DNA of 64,000 bases, taken from NCBI RefSeq assembly GCF_001700435.1, contig NZ_LYPC01000014.1:62001-126000 (forward strand). The letters run 5' to 3'. This DNA is from Paenibacillus pectinilyticus. GTDB taxonomy: Bacteria > Bacillota > Bacilli > Paenibacillales > NBRC-103111. The position numbers and the translations under genes are program-made. The notes beneath the pieces are model-generated. The model worked only from the letters and a program-made list of their open reading frames with translations. It ran no database searches and was not told the DNA's origin. The number at the start of each line of letters is the position of its first letter. Within the stretch, counting starts at the first letter, position 1. Shown piece by piece: positions 36,336-43,955 of this stretch.

Positions 36336-37664
36336 ATGACCGAATTCTCGCAAGGGCCAGTCCTATGGCAAGCGATCGCTGCCCTTTTTATTTTCGCGGT
36401 GGCTTACGTTTGTATATTAATAGAGAAATGGGATCGTATGTATACAGCACTTGGCGGGGCTTTGCTGATGGTGATCTTAGGAATCGTCCCCCTGAAAAAG
36501 GCACTAACCAGCTATGCCAATTGGCCGATTTTATTATTTCTTGTGAGTCTTTTTATCGTTTCAAGTCTATTTCAAAAAACAGGCATCATTTCATATTTCG
36601 TAAGCGCTATGGTTCGTAAATTTCGGATGAGGGCGTTAACACTCATTATTTGTTTGTCTCTTGTAGGAGCTATCATTTCAGCTTTGCTGGATAGTATGTT
36701 GGCTGTCATTGTGATCGTTCCTTTCGTTATTATGGCTTCCCGCAAAATGAGATTAATGCCGGCTCCATTCCTGATTTCACTATTATTATCGGTACATATT
36801 GGTGGGGCAGCTACGATCATGGGGAACATAATGAGTCGAATGTTAGGAGCTTCTGGGCATCTTTCGTCTGGCGACATGTTTATGAAGCTAGCGCCGCTGA
36901 TTTGTCTGCTGCTAGCAGTTGTATATTTGATTATTTGGATGATCTATCGCAAACGATTAATCGCTGCCGAAACCTACATGCGCGGGCTTCTCAGCATTAA
37001 CCCAAGTTCCTATTTAGCGAAGGATCAAGTCTACCTGATAGGCAGCAGTATGATTACTGGTTTGACGATCGTCGGTCTGGTCATTCATGGTCTTCTGGGG
37101 TGGAGCCCTGCATACATTGCCGCAGGCGGTGCCGTAGCTTTACTAGGAATGAACTATAAGGACATAGTCACACTGGTCAAGACCAAAGACTATGAATCCA
37201 TCTGGCACAACCTCAAAGAGACTCAAGGGCTCTTTTTCCTGGGCTTATTCATTATGGTTGGGGGGATCACGTACGCGGGCATAGCCGGCTTCATCGCAAA
37301 TCGCGGATTAGAACTTAGCCAAGGGAGTATTCCGTTCCTCTCGATCTTGCTGCTTTGGTTAACGAGCTTTGGGGCAGCGATGATGGACAATGTTCCTTTC
37401 CTAGCTGCTATGCTGCCGGTAGTGGATCATATGGAGCAGCTGCTTGAGGTATCTAGTAAGCCAATCTGGTGGTCATTGGTTGTGGGAACTGCGATCGGAA
37501 GTGGTGTTACGCTTCTCAGTTCTACCGCAAGCCTATATGCAGCTTCGTTCACCTATCAAGACAAAGTGCAACTGAAACAGAGTGAGTACGTGTTAGTGGC
37601 TGCGCCCATCTGTCTCGTGTTACTTGTGATTTCAACGTTCTATTTCAAATTATTCCTGTTTTAA
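36336..37664 (+). CDS. SLC13/ArsB/NhaD-type permease
   Basis: 442 aa with about 11-12 membrane helices. LLDSMLAVIVIVPFVI, IGGAATIMGNIMSRMLG and the C-terminal AMMDNVPFLAAMLPVV with GTAIGSGVTLLSSTASL correspond to the two pseudo-symmetric halves of the ArsB/NhaD/citrate-transporter fold. Substrate is not predictable; no arsenic genes are close. GAAGGAGAG precedes ATG 36336. It is divergent from the TIGR04086 gene. Confidence 0.82.
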   Translation: MTEFSQGPVLWQAIAALFIFAVAYVCILIEKWDRMYTALGGALLMVILGIVPLKKALTSYANWPILLFLVSLFIVSSLFQKTGIISYFVSAMVRKFRMRALTLIICLSLVGAIISALLDSMLAVIVIVPFVIMASRKMRLMPAPFLISLLLSVHIGGAATIMGNIMSRMLGASGHLSSGDMFMKLAPLICLLLAVVYLIIWMIYRKRLIAAETYMRGLLSINPSSYLAKDQVYLIGSSMITGLTIVGLVIHGLLGWSPAYIAAGGAVALLGMNYKDIVTLVKTKDYESIWHNLKETQGLFFLGLFIMVGGITYAGIAGFIANRGLELSQGSIPFLSILLLWLTSFGAAMMDNVPFLAAMLPVVDHMEQLLEVSSKPIWWSLVVGTAIGSGVTLLSSTASLYAASFTYQDKVQLKQSEYVLVAAPICLVLLVISTFYFKLFLF

Positions 37665-37768
37665 TTGCCAACAATTGAACAGCTCTCATCTGCATGATGA
37701 TGTGCAAGGGCGGTCAGAATACCAGTGAACTCCGAGAACAAGCAAGAGCTTAGATCAGGGAGGTAGCG

Positions 37769-38449
37769 ATGGATATTCTGACTATTTTTTTGCGTACGGT
37801 GCTTATCTATTTTGTCGTTTTTCTCATGCTTCGGATTATGGGGAAACGTGAAATTGGTAAGCTGTCGCTGTTCGATCTTGTGATTTCCATCATGATTGCG
37901 GAAATTGCTGTTTTCGTGCTTGAGGATGCGGCCAAACCTCTAACATATGGTCTTGTACCTATGGGGACGTTGGTGCTTATTCAAGTTCTAATTGCCTATA
38001 TTACGTTAAAAAGTCGCACTGTCCGTGTGCTTTTCGATGGAAAGCCGAGTGTTTTAATCAATAAGGGTATGATCGATCGAGAGGAAATGAAGAAGCATCG
38101 TTATAATTTAGATGACCTGATGCTGCAGCTAAGACAAAATAAAGTGATGAATGTAGCGGACGTGGAATTTGCCATTCTAGAGCCTTCGGGGAAATTAAGT
38201 GTCGTTGAAAAAGAAGTGAAAGAGACAGCAAGCTTGGATCCTACGATAAAAGCGACCATTCGTTATGAAGGGCTGCCGCTGCCTCTAATTATGGATGGGA
38301 AAGTACAGGATGAGAATTTAGAAAAAATCGGTCAAACCAGATTCTGGTTGAAAAATCAGCTGCAAGAAAAGGGTGCACGTGATTTTAAAGAAGTCTTTTA
38401 TTGTTCTATTGATCACCGCGGCCGGATGTTTCTGGATCGTAAACGATAA
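37769..38449 (+). CDS. DUF421/YetF-family membrane protein
   Basis: 226 aa: three N-terminal membrane helices, then a cytoplasmic domain with FDGKPSVLINKGMIDREEMKKHRYNLDDLMLQLRQN, the DUF421 (YetF C-terminal) hallmark. B. subtilis YrbG is similar and lies in the same chromosomal area; YetF relatives have been tied to spore structure. CAGGGAGGTAGCG precedes ATG 37769. It converges on spoVB with no obvious terminator between. Confidence 0.85.
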   Translation: MDILTIFLRTVLIYFVVFLMLRIMGKREIGKLSLFDLVISIMIAEIAVFVLEDAAKPLTYGLVPMGTLVLIQVLIAYITLKSRTVRVLFDGKPSVLINKGMIDREEMKKHRYNLDDLMLQLRQNKVMNVADVEFAILEPSGKLSVVEKEVKETASLDPTIKATIRYEGLPLPLIMDGKVQDENLEKIGQTRFWLKNQLQEKGARDFKEVFYCSIDHRGRMFLDRKR

Positions 38450-38473
38450 GCGCCAACGGAGGATGACGACGGG

Positions 38474-40048
38474 TCAGCGAATGATTTTTTTACCCATATT
38501 CAGGAGACGTCCGATATCCTTCAGACTGATCAATCGGAACATCGTGATGAAGATGAGGTAGGAGATAAATCCTGCTAATAAAGAAGATACGAATCGTACC
38601 CAAGTTAGGGAGATCCACGGGGTATACATGATGAAGTAACTGGCAAGTCCGGAAAGTAACATCGCTGCCCCAATTTTACCAAAAGAGCTGCCATCCATTC
38701 TGAATTTAAGCAAGCGTACCACGCTGTTCCAATGGAGCAGAGTTACCAACACAATATTGACATTGATTGCAAAAACGGCTCCTTGGATGCCCATTTCAGG
38801 CTTACTGGCCAGCCAATAAATTAAAGCTAGTTTAACTGTGGAACCAATTAACGTGTTAATTAAAGCAGATCCAGGCTTGTTCAAGGCTTGTAGGGCAGAT
38901 TGCAATGGAGCTTGAAAATAAATAAATATCGCAATGGGCGCCATCATTTTGAGCATGACAGCTACATCAGGCTGATTGTACATATAGGTGCAGATGGGTT
39001 TAGCAAGGACAAACATGATTACCGCGAAGGGCGCACCTGTTACTAATGCCAGCTTCAAGGATTGATGCAGCCGCATGTGAATGGTTTTGGTATCTTTGCG
39101 GGCGGCAGCTTCACTGAGCGATGGAACCAGTGAGACGGATAATGACATGGTCAATGCGCTAGGTAGAAGGATAATCGGAATGATCATTCCTTGCAGGGCG
39201 CCGTACTGCGCGGTGGCAAGAGAAGTTGAAATGCCAGCAATAGCTAAGCTTTGAGCAATTAAGATGGATTCCAGCAAATAGGAACCAGCTCCGATAAGTT
39301 TACTTCCTGTGATAGGAATAGAAATACGCAGAATCTTGCGTAGATTCGTCATACGTCCAGTCGTCATTTTGGTTGTGCTGATTGGTGTGAGGGGCAGCTT
39401 GGGAGAAGTTTTCTTATCCCATCGGAAATGAATCGCTAAGACAGCCAGTCCGCCTATTTCACCCGCCAAAACTCCGATCATGGCACCAGCCGCTGCATAC
39501 TCAATCCCATAAGGTATCATCATGTAGGAACACACGAGCACCATAACAATACGAATCAAGGTTTCCATAATTTGCGAGGTTGCAGTTGGGATCATATTCT
39601 GTCTGCCTTGGAAATAGCCGCGATACACGGCTGATATTCCAATAATAGGAATCATAGGGCTCATACATAAGAACGTGTAATAGACACGGGAGTCAGTTAA
39701 AAGGTGTGAAGTGATCCATGAAGCACCAAGCACACAGATAAGTGTGAAAATTAAGCTCAGTGAAATCGTGATGGCTAAAGAAATTCGGAGGACGCTGCGA
39801 ATTCGGGTTTCATTGTTCTCCGCCTCAGCTTCCGCGATCAGCTTCGCAATGGCAACAGGAATTCCTCCCGTAATGATGGTTAGAATAACGGATAGAAAGG
39901 GCCAACCCATTTGATAAATACCGATACCTTCGGCCCCAATGACTCGCGGGAGCGTCATTCTGGGTATGAAGCCAAGGATTCGATTCACAATGCCCGCGGC
40001 CAACAGGATCATCGTACCTCTTATAAACGACTGCTTGGTCACTGCCAT
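38474..40048 (-). CDS. spoVB: Stage V sporulation protein B, MATE/MOP-type flippase
   Basis: 524 aa with about 14 membrane helices. The N-terminus MAVTKQSFIRGTMILLAAG matches the start of SpoVB proteins, and RVIGAEGIGIYQM and LPSALTMSLSVSLVPSLSEA are polysaccharide-biosynthesis-family motifs. In Bacillus SpoVB is needed for cortex synthesis and probably moves lipid-linked precursors; it lies next to comN (yrzD) and secDF as here. The frame extends 18 codons further to 40102, but GGAAGAGG before ATG 40048 and the family start decide. Confidence 0.88.
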   Translation of the reverse strand: MAVTKQSFIRGTMILLAAGIVNRILGFIPRMTLPRVIGAEGIGIYQMGWPFLSVILTIITGGIPVAIAKLIAEAEAENNETRIRSVLRISLAITISLSLIFTLICVLGASWITSHLLTDSRVYYTFLCMSPMIPIIGISAVYRGYFQGRQNMIPTATSQIMETLIRIVMVLVCSYMMIPYGIEYAAAGAMIGVLAGEIGGLAVLAIHFRWDKKTSPKLPLTPISTTKMTTGRMTNLRKILRISIPITGSKLIGAGSYLLESILIAQSLAIAGISTSLATAQYGALQGMIIPIILLPSALTMSLSVSLVPSLSEAAARKDTKTIHMRLHQSLKLALVTGAPFAVIMFVLAKPICTYMYNQPDVAVMLKMMAPIAIFIYFQAPLQSALQALNKPGSALINTLIGSTVKLALIYWLASKPEMGIQGAVFAINVNIVLVTLLHWNSVVRLLKFRMDGSSFGKIGAAMLLSGLASYFIMYTPWISLTWVRFVSSLLAGFISYLIFITMFRLISLKDIGRLLNMGKKIIR

Positions 40049-40197
40049 ACCCTCTTCCGATAATGTCATACCTATGACTATGCGGGAGTTGGTCAAGCTC
40101 ATGCTAAGATTTTATGGACAAGGGCGTGTTTGGCAGGAATTGGAGGGGGCGCTCTCGAATTAGTCCATATACAGGTAAAACCATACCTTAGCCCATG

Positions 40198-40237
40198 CTT
40201 ACGAAGTTAGTTTTGCTAAAGCAAAACTTTTAGGAGG
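40198..40237 (+). repeat. Leader hairpin element, copy 2 (before comN)
   Basis: CTTACGAAG (40198-40206), two bases, hairpin AGTTTTGC-TAAA-GCAAAACT (40209-40228), 3 nt, AGGAGG (40232-40237). Compared with copy 1 each arm has one extra base (G on the left, C on the right), which pair with each other, so the stem is lengthened without loss of pairing. AGGAGG is 7 nt from ATG 40245, the same as in copy 1. Confidence 0.8.
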
Positions 40238-40244
40238 ATCCCCC

Positions 40245-40529
40245 ATGAATGACGAACATGACAATGGAAGTGACGAAGAGAATAAGGGTCTTTCGGATCT
40301 TGAACTGAATGAAACCATCGAAAATTTATGTTTGAGCAAGGTCGAGGAATTTAATCTGCTAGGATATGAGCATGTTACCGGTAAGGATATATGGGATTGC
40401 GTAAGCGATAAGTACCGTAAAACGGGATTGCCTCCTCTTCACCAAATCGTTAATGACATTTTGTCGCTCAAGTCTACGGCGTTTATGAACTGGATGACGA
40501 TAAGTATGTACAAAGGAGTCCAATTCTAG
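40245..40529 (+). CDS. comN: ComN-like post-transcriptional regulator
   Basis: 94 aa, acidic N-terminus (DNGSDEENKG) followed by SKVEEFNLLGYEHVTGKDIWDCV and LHQIVNDILSLKSTAFMNWMTI, the ComN/YrzD family pattern. B. subtilis ComN promotes accumulation of comE operon mRNA and binds the DivIVA pole protein; the gene lies between spoVB and secDF, as here. It carries the repeated leader hairpin described above. Confidence 0.75.
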   Translation: MNDEHDNGSDEENKGLSDLELNETIENLCLSKVEEFNLLGYEHVTGKDIWDCVSDKYRKTGLPPLHQIVNDILSLKSTAFMNWMTISMYKGVQF

Positions 40530-40655
40530 GAATGGGCTTATTTTCAATATAGCATGTATGTGCTTCACTTAATAAGTCGGCGATGTTGCGTGATCAACAC
40601 TTTGACAAGTTCTCAGCGAACGGTGTAGCCGTTTATTTGCATGAAACGACTTAAA

Positions 40656-40684
40656 TTGACTCGTTTTTCAGACCTGAGTATAAT
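40656..40684 (+). promoter_or_regulatory. Sigma-A promoter of secDF
   Basis: TTGACT (40656-40661), 17-nt spacer, perfect TATAAT (40679-40684), about 36 nt before the secD start. One of the strongest promoters in the window. Confidence 0.82.
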
Positions 40685-40719
40685 AGGCATATTGAGTATT
40701 GAAGGGAGACTAGCAACAG

Positions 40720-41955
40720 ATGTTGGATTGGAAAAGAATTACGTTCTTTTTTCTAACGGTTGTCATTGTTCTTGGAGCAGTTGGCGTTACAAGCCCAAGT
40801 CTTGTAGACCGTATTAAACTGGGATTAGATTTAAAAGGCGGTTTTGAAATTTTGTACACGGCTACGCCTTTAACGGCCGGACAACCGCTCACAAAGGAAA
40901 CGCTTTCGGAAGCGGCACAAAGTCTTGCCAAACGTGCGGATTCACTGGGTGTTGCTGAGCCAGAAGTGTATCCAGAAGGAACAGATCGCATTCGTGTGCG
41001 TCTAGCAGGCGTAAAGAATGAAGATGAAGTACGTACTCTGATGTCCAAGCCTTCCGTTCTTACTTTTAGAGGCCCAGATGGAACGGTGTACATGAATGGA
41101 ACAGACTTCGTTGAGAACGCAGCGAAACTTAGCTATGATCCGAATACGAAGCAACCGATTGTTGAAATCAAAATGAAAAGCAGAGAGAAATTCAAGGATG
41201 TAACGACGAAACTCGTTGGCAGCTCATTGTCCATTTACTTAGACGATGATTTGCAATCGACGGCGGCGGTTAATTTCCCAATTGATAGCGACTCTGCGAT
41301 TATTACACAAACCAATGTAGCTGAAGCGACGAAAGTTGCCAAAATGATTAACTTAGGCGCAATGCCGCTTAAATTAACAGAAAAATACATACAACGTGTT
41401 GATGCTACGCTCGGGAAAGCTTCTTTGCACGAGACAGCTAGAGCAGGTCTGATTGCCTCTATCCTTATCTTCTTATTCATGGTGCTTTACTACCGTGTAC
41501 CAGGTCTAGTAGCGGCTTTCACACTCATCACTTACATTTGGGTATTATTGGCTATCTTCGACTTTATGAATGCGACCTTGACGTTGCCTGGTATTGCTGC
41601 CCTTGTCTTGGGTGCAGGTATGGCCGTTGATGCAAACATTATCACATACGAACGAATTCGTGAGGAAATCCGTGCTGGTAAAAGTATTCTTTCATCCTTG
41701 AAAGCAGGGACGAAGCATTCCTTCCGTACGATTATGGATGCGAACGTAACGAATTTAATTGCGGGTATCGTTCTTTACTATGTAGGTAACGGTGCCATTC
41801 GCGGATTTGCAGTTATCACGATGATGAGTATTATTATCAGTATCTTAACGAACGTGTTGTTCTCCAGATGGCTGCTACATCTTATTATCCGAGGTAATTT
41901 GCTGAAAAAGCCAAGTTATTTCGGTGTGAAGGAGGCAGACATCCGTGGACTCTAA
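40720..41955 (+). CDS. secD: Protein translocase subunit SecD
   Basis: 411 aa: helix 1 (about 7-27), large external P1 region (about 30-235), then five helices. LGLDLKGGFEILY, VAEPEVYPEGTDRIRVRLAG and LVLGAGMAVDANIITYERIREE are SecD motifs; the last holds the transmembrane Asp of the proton path. In Bacillus secD and secF are fused, here they are separate. Its last 11 nt overlap secF. Confidence 0.96.
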   Translation: MLDWKRITFFFLTVVIVLGAVGVTSPSLVDRIKLGLDLKGGFEILYTATPLTAGQPLTKETLSEAAQSLAKRADSLGVAEPEVYPEGTDRIRVRLAGVKNEDEVRTLMSKPSVLTFRGPDGTVYMNGTDFVENAAKLSYDPNTKQPIVEIKMKSREKFKDVTTKLVGSSLSIYLDDDLQSTAAVNFPIDSDSAIITQTNVAEATKVAKMINLGAMPLKLTEKYIQRVDATLGKASLHETARAGLIASILIFLFMVLYYRVPGLVAAFTLITYIWVLLAIFDFMNATLTLPGIAALVLGAGMAVDANIITYERIREEIRAGKSILSSLKAGTKHSFRTIMDANVTNLIAGIVLYYVGNGAIRGFAVITMMSIIISILTNVLFSRWLLHLIIRGNLLKKPSYFGVKEADIRGL

Positions 41956-42871
41956 GAAAAGGTTTGATTTTGTTAAACACCGGAACAAATTTTTCAGCCT
42001 CTCAGCCGTCATTCTGATCATCGGGCTAGTGATTATTTTAACTTCTGGCGTGAATTTCGGCGTTGATTTTAAAGCAGGAACGAACATCGATTTGGTTGTT
42101 GGTAAGCAATTGACCAGTGAGAAAGTTGTAGAAATTTTACACGGACTCGAAACAAGTGGTGATTTGAAGTCCAAATATTCCGACCCTACGGTCGGAGGGA
42201 ATAATAGCGATCGCGTATCGATCCGTTTCGATGACGTTTTGGACGATGCAACAGTGAACAAGATTCAGACCACTTTCGCTACAACTTATAGCTCTGAAGT
42301 ATCCAAAGAAATCAACACAGTCGATCCGCAATTAGCGAAAGAATTATTGCGTAAAGCGGTATACGCTGTAGCTATCTCCAGTATTTTAATTTGTCTTTAT
42401 GTGAGTATTCGATTTGAGTGGCGTTTTGCGCTAGCTGCAATTATTGCCATTTTGCATGATGCTTTTATGGTTATCGCGATGTTTGCCATTTTCCGTTTTG
42501 AAGTGAACTTACCGTTCCTTGCGGCCGTCTTGACCACGATTGGTTATTCCATCAATGATAAGATCGTTATCTTTGACCGGATTCGTGAAAACTTACGGTT
42601 CTCCAAGCTTAAAACAGACGCAGACCTTGTTGCTTTAGTCAATGATAGTATCTGGCAAACGATGGCTCGTAACATCAATACCGTAGTTGTCGTATTAATC
42701 GCTGCTGGATGTTTGTACTTGTTCGGAAGCGAGTCCATTAAGCTGTTCGCTTTGGCGAAGCTAATCGGTTTGACGAGCGGTGCTTACTCTTCCATCTTCA
42801 TCGCGTGTGCATTGTGGTATTTATTTAAACGTAGATCCTTAGCTAGTTCTAAAAAGAAATCTGCAGCGTAA
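41945..42871 (+). CDS. secF: Protein translocase subunit SecF
   Basis: 308 aa: N-terminal FVKHRNKFFSLSAVILIIGL helix, GVDFKAGTNIDL, and the C-terminal helical bundle with TTIGYSINDKIVIFDRIREN. With SecD it pulls exported chains through SecYEG using the proton gradient. Start GTG 41945 lies within secD, after GGAGG, so translation is coupled. Confidence 0.96.
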   Translation: MDSKKRFDFVKHRNKFFSLSAVILIIGLVIILTSGVNFGVDFKAGTNIDLVVGKQLTSEKVVEILHGLETSGDLKSKYSDPTVGGNNSDRVSIRFDDVLDDATVNKIQTTFATTYSSEVSKEINTVDPQLAKELLRKAVYAVAISSILICLYVSIRFEWRFALAAIIAILHDAFMVIAMFAIFRFEVNLPFLAAVLTTIGYSINDKIVIFDRIRENLRFSKLKTDADLVALVNDSIWQTMARNINTVVVVLIAAGCLYLFGSESIKLFALAKLIGLTSGAYSSIFIACALWYLFKRRSLASSKKKSAA

Positions 42872-42883
42872 TAAACATATGAA

Positions 42884-42911
42884 CCGGCCGCGTGATTGTT
42901 GCGCGGCCTTT
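42884..42911 (+). terminator. Possible terminator after secF
   Basis: GGCCGCG pairs with CGCGGCC around TGATTGTTG, followed by only TTT; a weak U run, so read-through into the CDF gene is likely. Confidence 0.5.
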
Positions 42912-42936
42912 GTATCCGTTTGGGGGGAATGTCCAC

Positions 42937-43890
42937 GTGAAGGACGATGTTTTTCAAAAGACTGAATACACACTCTGGGCAGGCATGCTCCTCCTTTCCG
43001 TCATCGCATGTTTGCAGGGAATGGCAGCATTTCAAGCACCAAGCATTGCGCTGTTAGCAGCTGCGGCACAATCAGTTGCAGGTGTTTGTGTGGTAGCCGT
43101 CGTTATCATGAGCGTAAGAACGCAAAGGCAGCAAGCAACCAGCAAGGCCTTCCAGCGTAATGCTAATCGAATTGCGATCGTTTCTATGCTGCTTGCAGTC
43201 CTCATTATGGTGATTGGTACCCAAATGGGGATTTTATCTGTCAAATCACTTGTAGCTCATGTGGACCAAGATGCCGGTATATATCCGCTTATCCTTCTTC
43301 TTATTTCGATTGCTGCTAAGGAATTGTTGTTCCAATATTTGAATCGATTAGGGAACCGATTCGGCGCTAAGGAATTTATTTCCAATGCGCGCAGACATCG
43401 TTCCGATATATACTCTTCTTTTGTAGCTATAGTGGGTATGCTCTTGACTTTGCTAAGTGAAGTGTGGGATTATACGAAGCTTGCTTATATAGAGCCTGTA
43501 GCAGCACTTCTCATCGCTATAATGATCTGTTATATGGGCTTCTCCATCGTCAGAAACATCCTATCCGCGTTGTCAGAGAACGTACGCCATCAGGAAGACG
43601 TAGCGGAGTTCATAGAAGTTGTTGGCCGAATCCTAGGCGTCATTTCCGTTGATGACCTGAGTGCACGCGAACAAGGGCACTACGTTGTCGTCGAAATGTC
43701 CATCTCTGTGAACCCGAGGCTTTCTGTTTGGGAAGGGCACGAGGTGTCGAAGAAAATTAAAGCGCAGCTGATGAAACAATACCAACATATCTCGAATGTT
43801 GTCATTCATGTGAATCCCTATGATCCAGGATACCCTTATAAACATCATGCAGATAACGATGCTGCAGAGCTTCCATCTGTATTACACTAA
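42937..43890 (+). CDS. Cation diffusion facilitator family protein with degraded metal site
   Basis: 317 aa, six membrane helices and a C-terminal cytoplasmic ferredoxin-like domain (about 215-300), the CDF layout. The transport site of E. coli YiiP is D45, D49, H153, D157. Here the corresponding residues, at the same numbers, read Q45 and G49 (LLAAAAQSVAGV) and R153 with D157 kept (RRHRSDIYSS). Three of four ligands are lost, so canonical zinc transport is doubtful. The frame is open from 42892, but GTG 42937 has GGGGGG 9 nt upstream. It follows secF and precedes recJ. Confidence 0.85.
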   Translation: MKDDVFQKTEYTLWAGMLLLSVIACLQGMAAFQAPSIALLAAAAQSVAGVCVVAVVIMSVRTQRQQATSKAFQRNANRIAIVSMLLAVLIMVIGTQMGILSVKSLVAHVDQDAGIYPLILLLISIAAKELLFQYLNRLGNRFGAKEFISNARRHRSDIYSSFVAIVGMLLTLLSEVWDYTKLAYIEPVAALLIAIMICYMGFSIVRNILSALSENVRHQEDVAEFIEVVGRILGVISVDDLSAREQGHYVVVEMSISVNPRLSVWEGHEVSKKIKAQLMKQYQHISNVVIHVNPYDPGYPYKHHADNDAAELPSVLH

Positions 43891-43918
43891 ATCTTAAGAG
43901 AACTACAGGAAATCATGA

Positions 43919-43946
43919 CGTTTTCGCAGGGAAAACGCCGAGGAGG
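43919..43946 (+). promoter_or_regulatory. Hairpin plus ribosome site before recJ
   Basis: CGTTTTC-GCAGG-GAAAACG (43919-43937) is a perfect 7-bp hairpin; 3 nt later comes AGGAGG (43941-43946). The geometry is that of the two leader repeats at 24.4 and 40.2 kb, but the CTTACGAAG part is absent. Confidence 0.6.
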
Positions 43947-43955
43947 ATACACCAA

